Assembly: GCA_947502595.1 (NCBI GenBank)
Contig: CANNAM010000003.1
Coordinates: 62,001-126,000 of the forward strand
Direction: 5' to 3'
Length of the DNA: 64,000 nucleotides
Source of the DNA: an uncultured Marinicella sp.
GTDB lineage: Bacteria; Pseudomonadota; Gammaproteobacteria; Xanthomonadales; Marinicellaceae
The notes below the pieces were generated by a model. The model was given only the letters and a program-made list of their open reading frames with translations. It ran no database searches and was not told the DNA's origin. Shown here in pieces: positions 17,863 through 27,436 of the stretch (positions are counted from its first letter, which is position 1; each line of letters starts with the position of its first letter). The translations under genes were made by a program, and so were the position numbers.

Positions 17863-18510
17863 TTACTCTTCTTGTTGGTTTTCAAAACCGGAGTCTTGAT
17901 TGATTTGTTGGTCAGTATGATCATCGTCAGACTGTTCTTGCTGTGGCTGTTTTTGGTCATTAAAATCCAATTCCTGTTCCAAGGTTTCAAAGTCTTTGAT
18001 TTCAGCCAAAGTAGGTAACTCTTGCAGTGAACTTAAATTAAAATAGTTCAAAAATGTTGGAGTAGTGCCTAACATTGCTGGTTTACCTGGCACATCTCGG
18101 TAGCCTAAAATACGGATCCATTCTTTGTCCATCATATAGTGAATGATTTTACTTGAGACAGCGACGCCACGAATGTCTTCAATTTCACCCCTGGTAATGG
18201 GTTGACGGTATGCAATCAAAGCCAAAGTTTCTAATAAGGCACGAGACAGTTTTTTTGGCCGTTGTTCCCACATGTTTTTTAACCAAGGTTGAACGGCTTC
18301 TCTGGTTTGTAATCGGTACCCTTTAGACAGTTTTTTCAGCTCGACTCCACGGTCTTGGTAATCATTTTCTAGCTCATTCAATACTTGATTGACATCGTTG
18401 GCCGAGATTTCCTCATCGGGAAATAAGCCCACCAATGACTGCATTGTCATGGGCTCATCAAAAGCCATCAAGGCTGCTTCTACGATGTTTTTGACTTGTT
18501 TCAACTCCAT
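17863..18510 (-). CDS. scpB: Segregation and condensation protein B
   Basis: This 215-residue winged-helix protein forms the SMC-ScpAB condensin with ScpA. The best start is the ATG ending at 18510 (MELKQVKNIV), one base after the scpA stop; longer starts run into scpA. The core carries the family pattern TLALIAYRQPITRGEIEDIRG and a GYRDVPGKPAMLGTT segment. The last 45 residues are a Gln/Asp/Glu-rich tail, probably disordered. A separate SMC gene is expected elsewhere. Confidence 0.93.
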   Translation of the reverse strand: MELKQVKNIVEAALMAFDEPMTMQSLVGLFPDEEISANDVNQVLNELENDYQDRGVELKKLSKGYRLQTREAVQPWLKNMWEQRPKKLSRALLETLALIAYRQPITRGEIEDIRGVAVSSKIIHYMMDKEWIRILGYRDVPGKPAMLGTTPTFLNYFNLSSLQELPTLAEIKDFETLEQELDFNDQKQPQQEQSDDDHTDQQINQDSGFENQQEE

Positions 18511-18511
18511 A

Positions 18512-19348
18512 TCAGGCCTCCACCACACTGGCTTGTATATAAATATCAGCAAATGGTGCATTTTGCACCAATTCGATTGAATGCGCTTTCAATAGTTCTA
18601 AAACCGCTAAAAAAGTCACCAATGCACCTTGCCTACCTTCTTCAGGCTGAATCAAAGATTTGAAGTTCACTGTTTTGTGTTGCAATAAGCGATCCAAAAC
18701 CAAAGTCATACGATCCCTGACACTCAGCACTTCACGTTCAATGGCATGAGAAATTTTTAAATCTGCCCGCAGCATCACTTCTTTGAATGCCATAACCAAG
18801 TCTTGCATAGTGATGTCTACGATTTCCTCTTGCTCCGTTTGTTTTTCCAAATAAGCATGGGCCACCCAAACATCGCGGCTGATGCGCGGCAAGCCATCGA
18901 TGTCTTCAGCAGCCTGTTTAAAGCGTTCATATTCCTGTAATCGCCTGATCAATTCGGCACGCGGATCAGCTTCAGTGTCTTCATCTTCAACAATTTTAGG
19001 TAGCAGCATTCTGGATTTAATTTCAGCCAACATGGCAGCCATAACTAAATATTCTGCAGCCAATTCAAAATTCATTTGGTGCATCAATTCGATGTACTCA
19101 ACATACTGTTTGGTGATGGCGTGAATGGGGATATTTAAAATGTCTAAATTTTGTCGTCGAATTAAATACAGCAATAAATCCAATGGCCCTTCAAACGCTT
19201 CTAAAATCACTTCCAAAGCATCTGGCGGAATATACAAATCAGTTGGCATGGTGGTAAAAGGTTTACCCTCCACCACAGCAAATGGCATTTCTGCCTGTTT
19301 CACCATTGCTGACTGCACAATATTTTCATCGACATCAGACAAAATCAA
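18512..19348 (-). CDS. scpA: Segregation and condensation protein A
   Basis: This 278-residue kleisin subunit of the SMC-ScpAB complex contains the signature FEGPLDLLLYLIRRQNLDI near residue 52 and YLVMAAMLAEIKSRMLLP. The only start upstream of the conserved part is TTG 19348 (or ATG at 19306); an in-frame TGA sits immediately before the TTG. It overlaps the end of the YciO-like gene by 14 bases and ends one base before scpB. Confidence 0.92.
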   Translation of the reverse strand: MILSDVDENIVQSAMVKQAEMPFAVVEGKPFTTMPTDLYIPPDALEVILEAFEGPLDLLLYLIRRQNLDILNIPIHAITKQYVEYIELMHQMNFELAAEYLVMAAMLAEIKSRMLLPKIVEDEDTEADPRAELIRRLQEYERFKQAAEDIDGLPRISRDVWVAHAYLEKQTEQEEIVDITMQDLVMAFKEVMLRADLKISHAIEREVLSVRDRMTLVLDRLLQHKTVNFKSLIQPEEGRQGALVTFLAVLELLKAHSIELVQNAPFADIYIQASVVEA

Positions 19349-19952
19349 TCACCCCTTTGCCTTGCCTGATGATGTCCACCTCACCTTGAGATAAATCGAC
19401 CACTGTAGAAGGATCCTGCTCACAATAACCCGCATCAATGATCACCTCGACCCGATTACCCACCTTCATCTCGATATCATCAACATCTAATTCATACATA
19501 TCAATATCAGGAAATTCCAACGTCGAAGTCATCAATGGTTCACCCAACTCTTCCAATAGTGCATTTACCACTGCATGATCAGCAATCCTGACGCCAATGG
19601 TTTTTCTTTTTTGGTGATGCAGCTTTTTAGGTACTTTGCGAGTGGCCGGTAAAATAAAAGTATATGCCCCAGGGGTGTGGTGTTTAATTAGACGAAAAGC
19701 CACATTGTCGACCAGCACAAAATCAGTCATTTGTGAAATGTTTTGACACATCATGGTGAAGTGATGCTGGGCATCAATTTGTTTTATTTGCGCCACCACC
19801 TTGGGCGCTTTGTGATTTTCCATGCCCCAGCCAATGGCATACCCCGAATCTGTGGGGTAAATAATCAACCCTCCTTTCCTCAAAGCATCAATCGCCGCTT
19901 TGATCGATCTGGGTTGCGGATTCTCTGGGTGCACTCGGAGTATATTAGCCAT
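19335..19952 (-). CDS. YciO/YrdC/Sua5-family protein
   Basis: This 205-residue protein has the Sua5/YciO/YrdC nucleotide and RNA-binding fold. Visible motifs are GGLIIYPTDSGYAIGWG at the N-terminus and PGAYTFILPATRKVPK. The sequence is closer to YciO than to TsaC, so threonylcarbamoyl-AMP synthesis is likely but not certain. The ATG at 19952 is preceded by a strong GAGGAGG ribosome site 8 bases upstream, inside the asparaginase-like gene. This gene is commonly found just before scpA. Confidence 0.88.
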   Translation of the reverse strand: MANILRVHPENPQPRSIKAAIDALRKGGLIIYPTDSGYAIGWGMENHKAPKVVAQIKQIDAQHHFTMMCQNISQMTDFVLVDNVAFRLIKHHTPGAYTFILPATRKVPKKLHHQKRKTIGVRIADHAVVNALLEELGEPLMTSTLEFPDIDMYELDVDDIEMKVGNRVEVIIDAGYCEQDPSTVVDLSQGEVDIIRQGKGVIDFV

Positions 19953-19954
19953 GT

Positions 19955-20440
19955 TCAAACCTCCTCAAACCGATTGGCTTTGCGGTTCTTTCTTACCAAT
20001 TCTGGGTCCCAGACCAAGCCATTCATTATCACCCATACACCAGGCGGCTGTGTCTGCACTGCTGCCACTGCACAACCGATGTTAAAGATGGCATCAGTAG
20101 AATTGAAACGAGCTGGCGTCAATGCACCAGTCATCACAATGGTTTTATTCTTGATGGGCTTAAGGTAACGTGCTGTTTCCACCATGGTATCCGTGCCGTG
20201 AGTAATAAGAAAATGCGTATCATCAGATTTTTCAATCACACTTTTAATCAACTCTCGATCTTCATCAGTGATGTATATAGAGTCCTTTTTTAATAAAGGT
20301 ACCACCTCAAATTCAAAGCCTACATGGTAAGTATTAAGTAGTTCACCAATGACAGGTTTGCCAATTTGATAATCACTTAAATCATCAAAATACAATTTGT
20401 CTATGGTTCCACCAGTGGTAATTATTTTTAGGTTTTTCAT
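19955..20440 (-). CDS. Short single-domain asparaginase-like protein
   Basis: This 161-residue protein corresponds to the N-terminal domain of type I/II L-asparaginases (normally about 330 residues). The nucleophile motif TTGGTID is at residues 8-14, and the second catalytic motif HGTDTM is near 80. The C-terminal domain that completes the active site in classical enzymes is absent, although the reading frame ends cleanly with no sign of decay. Short versions are known as asparaginase-domain proteins; activity is uncertain. It leads the yciO–scpA–scpB–rluB operon. Confidence 0.85.
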   Translation of the reverse strand: MKNLKIITTGGTIDKLYFDDLSDYQIGKPVIGELLNTYHVGFEFEVVPLLKKDSIYITDEDRELIKSVIEKSDDTHFLITHGTDTMVETARYLKPIKNKTIVMTGALTPARFNSTDAIFNIGCAVAAVQTQPPGVWVIMNGLVWDPELVRKNRKANRFEEV

Positions 20441-20721
20441 GTGCAGCTTTAGAGTTTACTTGGGTCGTTATTTTAACGCTTTCGCGGTAACTTTGAGGAG
20501 TTTTTAACTACCCCACATAATACCACATATTTCAATCAACACTTTGGTATACATACTGTCTGAAGCCTTGTATTTGTGGTGTCACAAATGTGTCGTACAG
20601 ATTAGATCCTACTGCACAACCTGATAGCTGCTCTTGTGTTCACATATAACCAATGTCAGTGAAGAAACATGTGAGCGCTTTGCACCATTCAACGCTTGGC
20701 AACACCCAACTCTTTGATACA

Positions 20722-23307
20722 ATGTCACGCATGAGAAAGTATTTGATAATTTTAATCCTGACCTTAAGTGCTTGGCCTGCTGTTGCGCAAGAAAATCAGC
20801 CAGCAGAAGTTCAACTCACCTCTGCCAGTGAAATCGCCAACCACTTACGCAGCCATTTTGGTATTGCCAAAGCAGTGTATTTAACCCAAGTTGCCAAACA
20901 ACTGTCACTGTCATTCGCTTCCACAGAACAGCTCCAGCAGCAATGGCAACAAGCCCTTTCTACTGCCATTCAGGAACCCACTCAGTTCACCCAAATCAAC
21001 ACCCATGCGCTGATGGCACAATCACTTATCCAGCACACCAATGGCATGACATTAAACCGTTGGCGACAGGTTGATTTGCCTTTGCTGCCAGTATTTCGAC
21101 ATTTGAGTGAACCACATGTCAGCTCTCAAACGTTTAACATGTGGTTGAATCTAAAGTATCACTGGCAAGTAATGCTCCAAAACAACCCAGAATCTAACTT
21201 GTTTCAATGGCACCCATGGTTAGCCACAACGGTTCAAACACAACAAACTCATGCCAAAACTAAAAGCTCAATAGGCTTGGTACTTAAAGCTTTGCAGAAC
21301 AACACTTATCAAGAATTGGTCATCAACTCTGCATCATTCAAAGGTGTGGCATATTTTGATCCGCTTGCGACCGCATTGATCAGACAAAACCACCATGCAC
21401 AACAGCAACAAACTTTGGCCTTTGCCTATGATTGGATTGAAATTTACCAACTTTCTGAGCTCAGTTCACAATTGTTGACCGCTGAAGAACAGCAACACTT
21501 TTCAAAGCTAATCAATACCGCCAATAACTATTGGCAAAATGCTGCCATCGAAATCCAAGCCACCAACGAAATGCTGTATGCTTTGATTCAGTCTTTATTA
21601 CAAGAACTGCCATTAAAGTTCAAAGACCCTGATCACCTCAACCCCACCATTAACTCTAAAATCTTCAGTCTAATTACTGACATCCAAAACCCAGTAATGT
21701 ATTTCTCGCACCCCTTGAGGGCAGCAATCCAAGAAAATCTAGAAGTATGTTTGAACCTGAGCGTGCAACAAAACCCTGAACCACCAGAGCCCATCGCTGA
21801 AAACCAGTTCAACAGCTGCTTGGCAGACTTTATCGATTGGGGTACCAACTTGGCTCAAAGCGCCAATTTGGCGGGCAACTTAATACGCTTGGATAATACC
21901 AACAGCATCAACCGTGCGCTGGAATTACCCAGTGTACAAATCATCAACAACTTAATCATGCAAACCACTGCCGACCTAAGTTGCCAACAACAAATGACCG
22001 TACACAGCAACTCAGTAGAATGGTTATTAGCAGCTGAAACTGTTGCTTGGTTCCATGATCGGTGGCCGGGTTTGATGGCAGACAATCTCAATAAGTCCAA
22101 AATTGAAGTGCTGGTTGAAAGCGGATTACAGTTACACAGTTACCCAGCTTGTGTTCAGCAATCACAGCCATTAAAAACACAATTTGAACTATTAAGGTCA
22201 AAGTGGGAACGCCTCAAGCTAGAAATCGTTAACCATGTGAATAAATACAACAAAGCCCAATTGGCCGCCGACAGTGATGTTGACTTATTTAAACCAATTG
22301 AACAAACAACCAACTATGTGCCAAAAAACTTCACCATCAAACCCTGCGATGTTACACAATCTTGTGGCGCATATGTCAGCTTAAAACCCAGTACAGAATT
22401 GTTGAATTTGTTTCCAAACCATTTGAAATTAGCCGAACAGTTTGGCTTAGGCCAACTAGAGATATGTTATGACCAAGTTCAATGGGACAATCGAAAAACC
22501 ACACCATCACATTTAGACAACAACAAAATAAGCAATTTTGAAGGTCAACTTTCAATTCAACTCAATGGGTTATATCAAGGTGAAAAAGTATTCAGTAAAT
22601 CTGTTTTGAGCGAACAACGCCATGTTTACCTGTTTGGGGAAAACAACCAAGAAACATTAGACCTGGCCTGCCCTTTGCCCATCATTGGCAAGCAAATCAA
22701 CACCCAGCTTGACCGTGGTACATATGGACTATTGCCGAACCGCTTGACATTTTTGACCGCAGCCAAAGTAGACATCAATGCGGTCATCAATAATAACTGG
22801 ACGAAATGGCAAACAGAGCTCAAAAATGACCCCGAACGGTTCAATTACTACAACGCAATGGACGAAGTCAAGATCACTTTAAACGAAGCTTTCTTGCAGC
22901 ATGTTGATGATTTGCAACAAGAGATATACCGCAAACTCATCACCAACAACCAATCCAGAACCAATGATTCCGCCCTGTCCAAAGCAGCATTTGAGTACAT
23001 CAATCACAGAAAATTATTGTCTCACATGGTGACTGGTTTATACCCACATCAAATGGCAAAACAAGCCCCACTACAGTCTGCTATCAAAGGCCAACAGCGG
23101 TTGGTGGATTTACAATTCTTTCGATTGGCCTATCAAAATCAGGTTAATGTTGTCGACATGCTGAACCAAGGGGACCAAAATTTTGCTCAGCATCAAGACT
23201 TATGGGAGTCTCTTAGTATGGATGAACCGCTGGCTCACAGCAGCATCGACCAACTCAAACAAGTACAGTCTTTCATCACCAAACCGGCTACCGCTGCGGG
23301 CTTTTAA
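20722..23307 (+). CDS. Large exported protein of unknown function
   Basis: This is an 861-residue protein if started at ATG 20722; a start at 20653 would add 23 residues before the signal peptide and is less likely. Residues 1-24 form a signal peptide (RKYLIILILTLSAWPAVAQ), so the protein is periplasmic or secreted. The mature part is rich in Gln, Asn and Leu, probably helical in the first 500 residues, with scattered cysteines that could form disulphides. I recognise no domain. It stands alone, between the asparaginase-like operon (divergent) and the M48 protease gene (convergent). Confidence 0.8.
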   Translation: MSRMRKYLIILILTLSAWPAVAQENQPAEVQLTSASEIANHLRSHFGIAKAVYLTQVAKQLSLSFASTEQLQQQWQQALSTAIQEPTQFTQINTHALMAQSLIQHTNGMTLNRWRQVDLPLLPVFRHLSEPHVSSQTFNMWLNLKYHWQVMLQNNPESNLFQWHPWLATTVQTQQTHAKTKSSIGLVLKALQNNTYQELVINSASFKGVAYFDPLATALIRQNHHAQQQQTLAFAYDWIEIYQLSELSSQLLTAEEQQHFSKLINTANNYWQNAAIEIQATNEMLYALIQSLLQELPLKFKDPDHLNPTINSKIFSLITDIQNPVMYFSHPLRAAIQENLEVCLNLSVQQNPEPPEPIAENQFNSCLADFIDWGTNLAQSANLAGNLIRLDNTNSINRALELPSVQIINNLIMQTTADLSCQQQMTVHSNSVEWLLAAETVAWFHDRWPGLMADNLNKSKIEVLVESGLQLHSYPACVQQSQPLKTQFELLRSKWERLKLEIVNHVNKYNKAQLAADSDVDLFKPIEQTTNYVPKNFTIKPCDVTQSCGAYVSLKPSTELLNLFPNHLKLAEQFGLGQLEICYDQVQWDNRKTTPSHLDNNKISNFEGQLSIQLNGLYQGEKVFSKSVLSEQRHVYLFGENNQETLDLACPLPIIGKQINTQLDRGTYGLLPNRLTFLTAAKVDINAVINNNWTKWQTELKNDPERFNYYNAMDEVKITLNEAFLQHVDDLQQEIYRKLITNNQSRTNDSALSKAAFEYINHRKLLSHMVTGLYPHQMAKQAPLQSAIKGQQRLVDLQFFRLAYQNQVNVVDMLNQGDQNFAQHQDLWESLSMDEPLAHSSIDQLKQVQSFITKPATAAGF

Positions 23308-23343
23308 AAACTCAATCAGCGGTAAGTAACCGTGGAAATCCGA

Positions 23344-24147
23344 TTACATTGAACACTGGGGGTTCAAACCTTTGGCTCTGGCTTGTTGTTGAATTTCCAC
23401 CGCTTTGGTCATGAATTTATTGAGTTTACCAATCCGGTTTTGCGGGTGAGGATGCGTAGACAAAAATTCAGGTGAGCGATTACCACCGGCGGCTTTGTCC
23501 ATATTCTGCCAGAGCTGTATACTGTGCGTCGGATCAAACCCAGCCGCAGCCATTAGATTCAAACCAAAACGATCGGCTTCCTCCTCGTGGTCGCGTGAAA
23601 ACGGCAACATGACCCCTACCTGTGCCCCCAAGCCCAACCCAGTCATCAGCATTTGTCGGCCTGTTGACCCTTCTATTTTTTGTTGACTGACTATATCAGC
23701 AACTTGTAAGCCAGTTTGAGTGGCCATCTGGATAGACACCCTTTCAGCACCATGGCGGGCCAGGACATGTGCAACCTCATGACCCAAAACAGCTGCCAAT
23801 TGTGAAGATGTTTCTGCCACCTTCAACAACCCAGTGTGCACGCCAATCTTACCACCGGGTAATGCAAAGGCATTGGCAGAATCGTCTTCAAACAGCACCA
23901 CTTCCCATTGGTTTTTCCGCCATTCATCAGGCAGTGCATTGATGATGGCAAATGTTACACACTGTACATAATCTTGCTGCCGGGAATTGGTGGAAATTTT
24001 TTGTGATGTTTTTAATTGTTGAAAAGAGGTGATGCCCATTTGGTTCATTTGTTGATCACCAATTAAAATGAGCTGATTGCGTCCTGTCGGACTGGTGGCA
24101 CATGCCGCCAACAAAAGACCTAAAAATAATGCAGTTAATAATTTCAT
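23344..24147 (-). CDS. M48-family zinc metalloprotease, lipoprotein
   Basis: This 267-residue protein begins with a lipoprotein signal peptide (LLLAAC, Cys16), followed by an M48 peptidase domain. The zinc site is GHEVAHVLARHG, with the third ligand in EEEADRFG. It resembles LoiP/YggG-type outer-membrane-associated proteases. It would act on periplasmic or outer-membrane proteins. It is transcribed convergently to the large exported protein. Confidence 0.92.
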   Translation of the reverse strand: MKLLTALFLGLLLAACATSPTGRNQLILIGDQQMNQMGITSFQQLKTSQKISTNSRQQDYVQCVTFAIINALPDEWRKNQWEVVLFEDDSANAFALPGGKIGVHTGLLKVAETSSQLAAVLGHEVAHVLARHGAERVSIQMATQTGLQVADIVSQQKIEGSTGRQMLMTGLGLGAQVGVMLPFSRDHEEEADRFGLNLMAAAGFDPTHSIQLWQNMDKAAGGNRSPEFLSTHPHPQNRIGKLNKFMTKAVEIQQQARAKGLNPQCSM

Positions 24148-24228
24148 TTGTATACCTCTTTAAATTTCAACACCAATGCATTTATACCAGATAATTGGAA
24201 ATTAAACGTGAAAATATATATTAATGAC

Positions 24229-24537
24229 TTACCCCAAGACCAAATAACTGATTAAAAAGCCAATAATAAATAGCACTGCATAAATTCGTTTGGCTTGCTG
24301 GTATTTGGCCTTAACTGTCGCATCTTGCTGGACTTTGCCCATATGATGTAACCATGTCCATTCCAGCAGTATCACAAACACAAACAACATGATGAAAACC
24401 ACTGAAAAAATTCCTAGAAAGTGTGACCAGGGCTGTTCAGGAATCAAAAAAGCAAAGACCGCCAGCAGATTAAAGATCAAAATTGTAATCATTAAACTCA
24501 GCCGCAAAGGGGTATAAACAACATGTTTTGAGTTCAT
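24229..24537 (-). CDS. Small three-helix membrane protein
   Basis: This 102-residue protein has three predicted membrane helices (about 13-32, 38-60 and 85-101) and a polar loop between helices 2 and 3. I know no family for it. It lies 81 bp before the M48 gene on the same strand and could share its transcript. Confidence 0.65.
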   Translation of the reverse strand: MNSKHVVYTPLRLSLMITILIFNLLAVFAFLIPEQPWSHFLGIFSVVFIMLFVFVILLEWTWLHHMGKVQQDATVKAKYQQAKRIYAVLFIIGFLISYLVLG

Positions 24538-24716
24538 TTATTCCAACCGCATTTAAAACCCTTATTATATCAATTTGTACTGCCACAAGGACAGTTTTAA
24601 ACTGCTTTAACCAGTCTCTACTATACCTAATAAAATACCGACTTTAATACTGTTTCAACAAACTTTGCCTTACAGGTATTTCAATCAGCTCAAAATGCTC
24701 ATACTCTAATGTGCAT

Positions 24717-24745
24717 AAAAAAACCCGCTGTATAAGCGGGTTTTT
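24717..24745 (-). terminator. Terminator after pnp
   Basis: The inverted repeat CCCGCT/AGCGGG with a 5-base loop is flanked by A and T runs on both sides, so it can terminate in either direction. It lies 26 bp past the pnp stop and closes the rimP–pnp cluster. Confidence 0.9.
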
Positions 24746-24770
24746 CCTTGCCTAGATAAATCAGCTGAAT

Positions 24771-26870
24771 TTACTCTGGCTTTTCTTCCAGTGCTTTCAT
24801 AGACAAACGCACACGGCCCTGTTTATCTACTTCCAAGACTTTAACTCTGACGGTTTCGCCTTCTTGAATTTTGTCGGTGACTTTAGCCACACGCTCATGA
24901 CAAATTTCAGAGATATGCACCATGCCGTCTTGGCCAGGTAGCAAATTAACGAATGCACCAAAGTCCATGATTTTAACCACTTTGCCTTCGTAAATCGTAC
25001 CGACTTCAACTTCAGCAGTCAGGTCTTCAATGCGTTTCTTAGCTAAATCGCCATCTACGCGGTTGATTGAAGCAATGGTCACTGTACCATCGTCATTGAT
25101 GTCGATGGTGGTGTTGGTTTCTTCAGTCAAAGCACGGATGGTTGCACCACCTTTACCAATGATGTCACGAATTTTGTCCGGATTTACCTTGATGGTTTCT
25201 AAGCGCGGTGCATAAGCCGACATTTCTTTGCGAGGTGTTGAAATGACTTTATTCATTTCACCCAAAATGAACTGACGACCAGCAGTGGCTTGACGCAATG
25301 CAATTTCCATGATTTCACGGGTGATGCCTTGTATCTTGATATCCATTTGTAACGCGGTGATAGCACCTTCAGTACCAGCCACCTTAAAGTCCATGTCACC
25401 TAAATGATCTTCATCACCCAAGATGTCAGACAAAACAGCAAAATCATCGCCTTCTTTGATTAAACCCATGGCAATACCCGCCACTGGCTCTTTCAACGGA
25501 ATACCTGCATCCATCATTGATAATGATGAACCACAAACCGAAGCCATTGAGCTTGAACCATTCGACTCAGTGATTTCTGATACGATGCGCTTAACATAAG
25601 GAAACTCTTCTTCCGAAGGAACCACAGCCATCAAACCACGTTTAGCCAATCGACCATGACCAATTTCACGGCGTTTAGGTCCACTCATAAAACCTGCTTC
25701 ACCCACACAGAATGGAGGAAAGTTGTAATGGAACATGAAGTCATCTTTGGTCTCACCTTCGATGCCATCAATCAGTTGTGCATCACGACCAGTACCTAAA
25801 GTAGTGGCTACAATTGCTTGGGTTTCACCACGGGTGAACAAAGCTGAACCATGCACCCGAGGTAAGATGCCCACTTCAACAGAAATTGGCCTAACTTGGG
25901 TAGGATCACGACCATCAATACGTGGAGAGCCTGCAATGATTTTACCGCGAACATGTTGTTTTTCTAATTGGCTGATTAAAGCCGAAACTTCTTTTGGATC
26001 ATTTTTGCTTTCCGCATCATCAGCGGGACAAAAGTGTGCCATCACAGCCGCACGCATTTCGTCTAAAGCTGCATAACGATCTTCTTTCACTTGATTGGCA
26101 AATGCCGCTTCAATTTGTGAGCCAAATTGATTGTTGATTTCATTCAACAAACTTTCATTAACTGCTTCTTCTGCCCAATCCCATTGAGGCTTGCCATTTT
26201 CAGCTGCAAATTCTTTGATGGCTTCTACTGCTACTTGCATTTGTTCATGACCGTAATTCACAGCACCCAACATCACTTCTTCGCTCAGCAAATCAGCTTC
26301 TGACTCAACCATCAAAACGGCATCATCGGTACCAGCAACGACTAAATCCAATTTTGAAGTTTCCAGTTGTTCTAATGAGGGGTTCAATATGTATTCACCA
26401 TCAGTGTAACCTATTCTGGCTGCACCAATCGGTCCGCTGAATGGAATGCCTGAAATGGCCAAAGCTGCCGAAGCGCCCAATAATGCTGGGATGTCTGAAT
26501 CAATTTCTTTACTGAATGACATCACTGTTGCAATCACTTGTACTTCATTTTTGAAGCCTTTTGGAAACAAGGGTCTGATTGGTCTATCAATGAGACGACA
26601 AATCAAGACTTCTTTTTCAGTCGGTCTGCCTTCACGTTTAAAAAATCCACCTGGTATGGCACCAGCTGCATAGAATTTTTCTTGGTAATTAACCGTTAAT
26701 GGGAAGAAACTGGCGTCTGGTTTGGCTTCTTTCTTACCAACCACTGTCACCAATAATACGGTGTCGCCCATGGATATTTTAACTGCACCCGTTGCTTGAC
26801 GTGCAATTTGACCGGTTTCTAATGTAACGGTGTGTTGACCGTATTGAAATTGTTTTACTTGTTTTTTCAC
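24771..26870 (-). CDS. pnp: Polynucleotide phosphorylase
   Basis: This 699-residue 3'-5' exoribonuclease is part of the degradosome in many gammaproteobacteria. It has two RNase PH domains with an intervening helical domain (the second includes [14 protein letters not shown]), then a KH domain (about 553-615, [14 protein letters not shown]) and an S1 domain (about 622-692, [18 protein letters not shown]). The start is GTG 26870, preceded by AGGA. A 12-bp tandem repeat covers the ribosome site and first codons. It follows rpsO after a terminator hairpin, as in E. coli. Confidence 0.97.
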   Translation of the reverse strand: MKKQVKQFQYGQHTVTLETGQIARQATGAVKISMGDTVLLVTVVGKKEAKPDASFFPLTVNYQEKFYAAGAIPGGFFKREGRPTEKEVLICRLIDRPIRPLFPKGFKNEVQVIATVMSFSKEIDSDIPALLGASAALAISGIPFSGPIGAARIGYTDGEYILNPSLEQLETSKLDLVVAGTDDAVLMVESEADLLSEEVMLGAVNYGHEQMQVAVEAIKEFAAENGKPQWDWAEEAVNESLLNEINNQFGSQIEAAFANQVKEDRYAALDEMRAAVMAHFCPADDAESKNDPKEVSALISQLEKQHVRGKIIAGSPRIDGRDPTQVRPISVEVGILPRVHGSALFTRGETQAIVATTLGTGRDAQLIDGIEGETKDDFMFHYNFPPFCVGEAGFMSGPKRREIGHGRLAKRGLMAVVPSEEEFPYVKRIVSEITESNGSSSMASVCGSSLSMMDAGIPLKEPVAGIAMGLIKEGDDFAVLSDILGDEDHLGDMDFKVAGTEGAITALQMDIKIQGITREIMEIALRQATAGRQFILGEMNKVISTPRKEMSAYAPRLETIKVNPDKIRDIIGKGGATIRALTEETNTTIDINDDGTVTIASINRVDGDLAKKRIEDLTAEVEVGTIYEGKVVKIMDFGAFVNLLPGQDGMVHISEICHERVAKVTDKIQEGETVRVKVLEVDKQGRVRLSMKALEEKPE

Positions 26871-26946
26871 TTGTTTTTTCCTGACCGCTGTTTGGCCTGT
26901 TATTTTCTCTGCTTACCTACTACCCATTCCCTATGAATGGGCATAT

Positions 26947-26973
26947 AAAAAAACCCGCAGTTGCGGGTTTTTT
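26947..26973 (-). terminator. Terminator between rpsO and pnp
   Basis: The CCCGCA/TGCGGG inverted repeat has A and T runs on either side, 16 bp after the rpsO stop. In E. coli a comparable terminator separates rpsO from pnp and gives partial read-through, so pnp may be expressed both through it and from its own promoter. Confidence 0.9.
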
Positions 26974-26988
26974 AAATGACTGTAACTG

Positions 26989-27255
26989 TTATCTTCTTAG
27001 ACCAAGGCGTTTAATCAGGTTTTGGTACCTGGTTGTGTCTTTGCGCTTGGTATAAGCCAATAATTTGCGGCGTTGATTAATTAATTTAATCAAACCACGT
27101 CTTGAATGCTTGTCTTTGACATGTGTTTTGAAATGCTCACTTAAATTGGTAATGCGGGCTGTTAATAAAGCCACTTGCACTTCAGGTGAACCGGTGTCGT
27201 TGTCACCAGTTTGGTATTCTTTGATGATTTCTTGTCTTTGTTCAACAGTTATCAT
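26989..27255 (-). CDS. rpsO: 30S ribosomal protein S15
   Basis: This 88-residue S15 is full length, with the conserved [14 protein letters not shown] and [17 protein letters not shown] segments that contact 16S rRNA. A 181-bp gap to truB leaves room for an own promoter and for an autoregulatory mRNA structure as in E. coli, although I could not identify such a structure. Confidence 0.98.
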   Translation of the reverse strand: MITVEQRQEIIKEYQTGDNDTGSPEVQVALLTARITNLSEHFKTHVKDKHSRRGLIKLINQRRKLLAYTKRKDTTRYQNLIKRLGLRR

Positions 27256-27436
27256 AGTTACTCTCGTTGAAGGGGATAGGCAGCGTTGTTATTAACCCGC
27301 TTTTCCCATTAATAAAACCGAACTGCCGTCAGACATGTCGCACAGTTCAGATGTGGTGCGTATTCTAATATCAGAAGGTGCTAAAAACAAGTTTTATTGC
27401 CTTTATTGGCGGCATTTATCAGCCCAGCAATTGACT

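Noticed and set aside
20653-20721. 23-codon extension of the large exported protein
   Set aside because: It would bury the signal peptide; starts at 20722 or 20731 leave a normal signal sequence.
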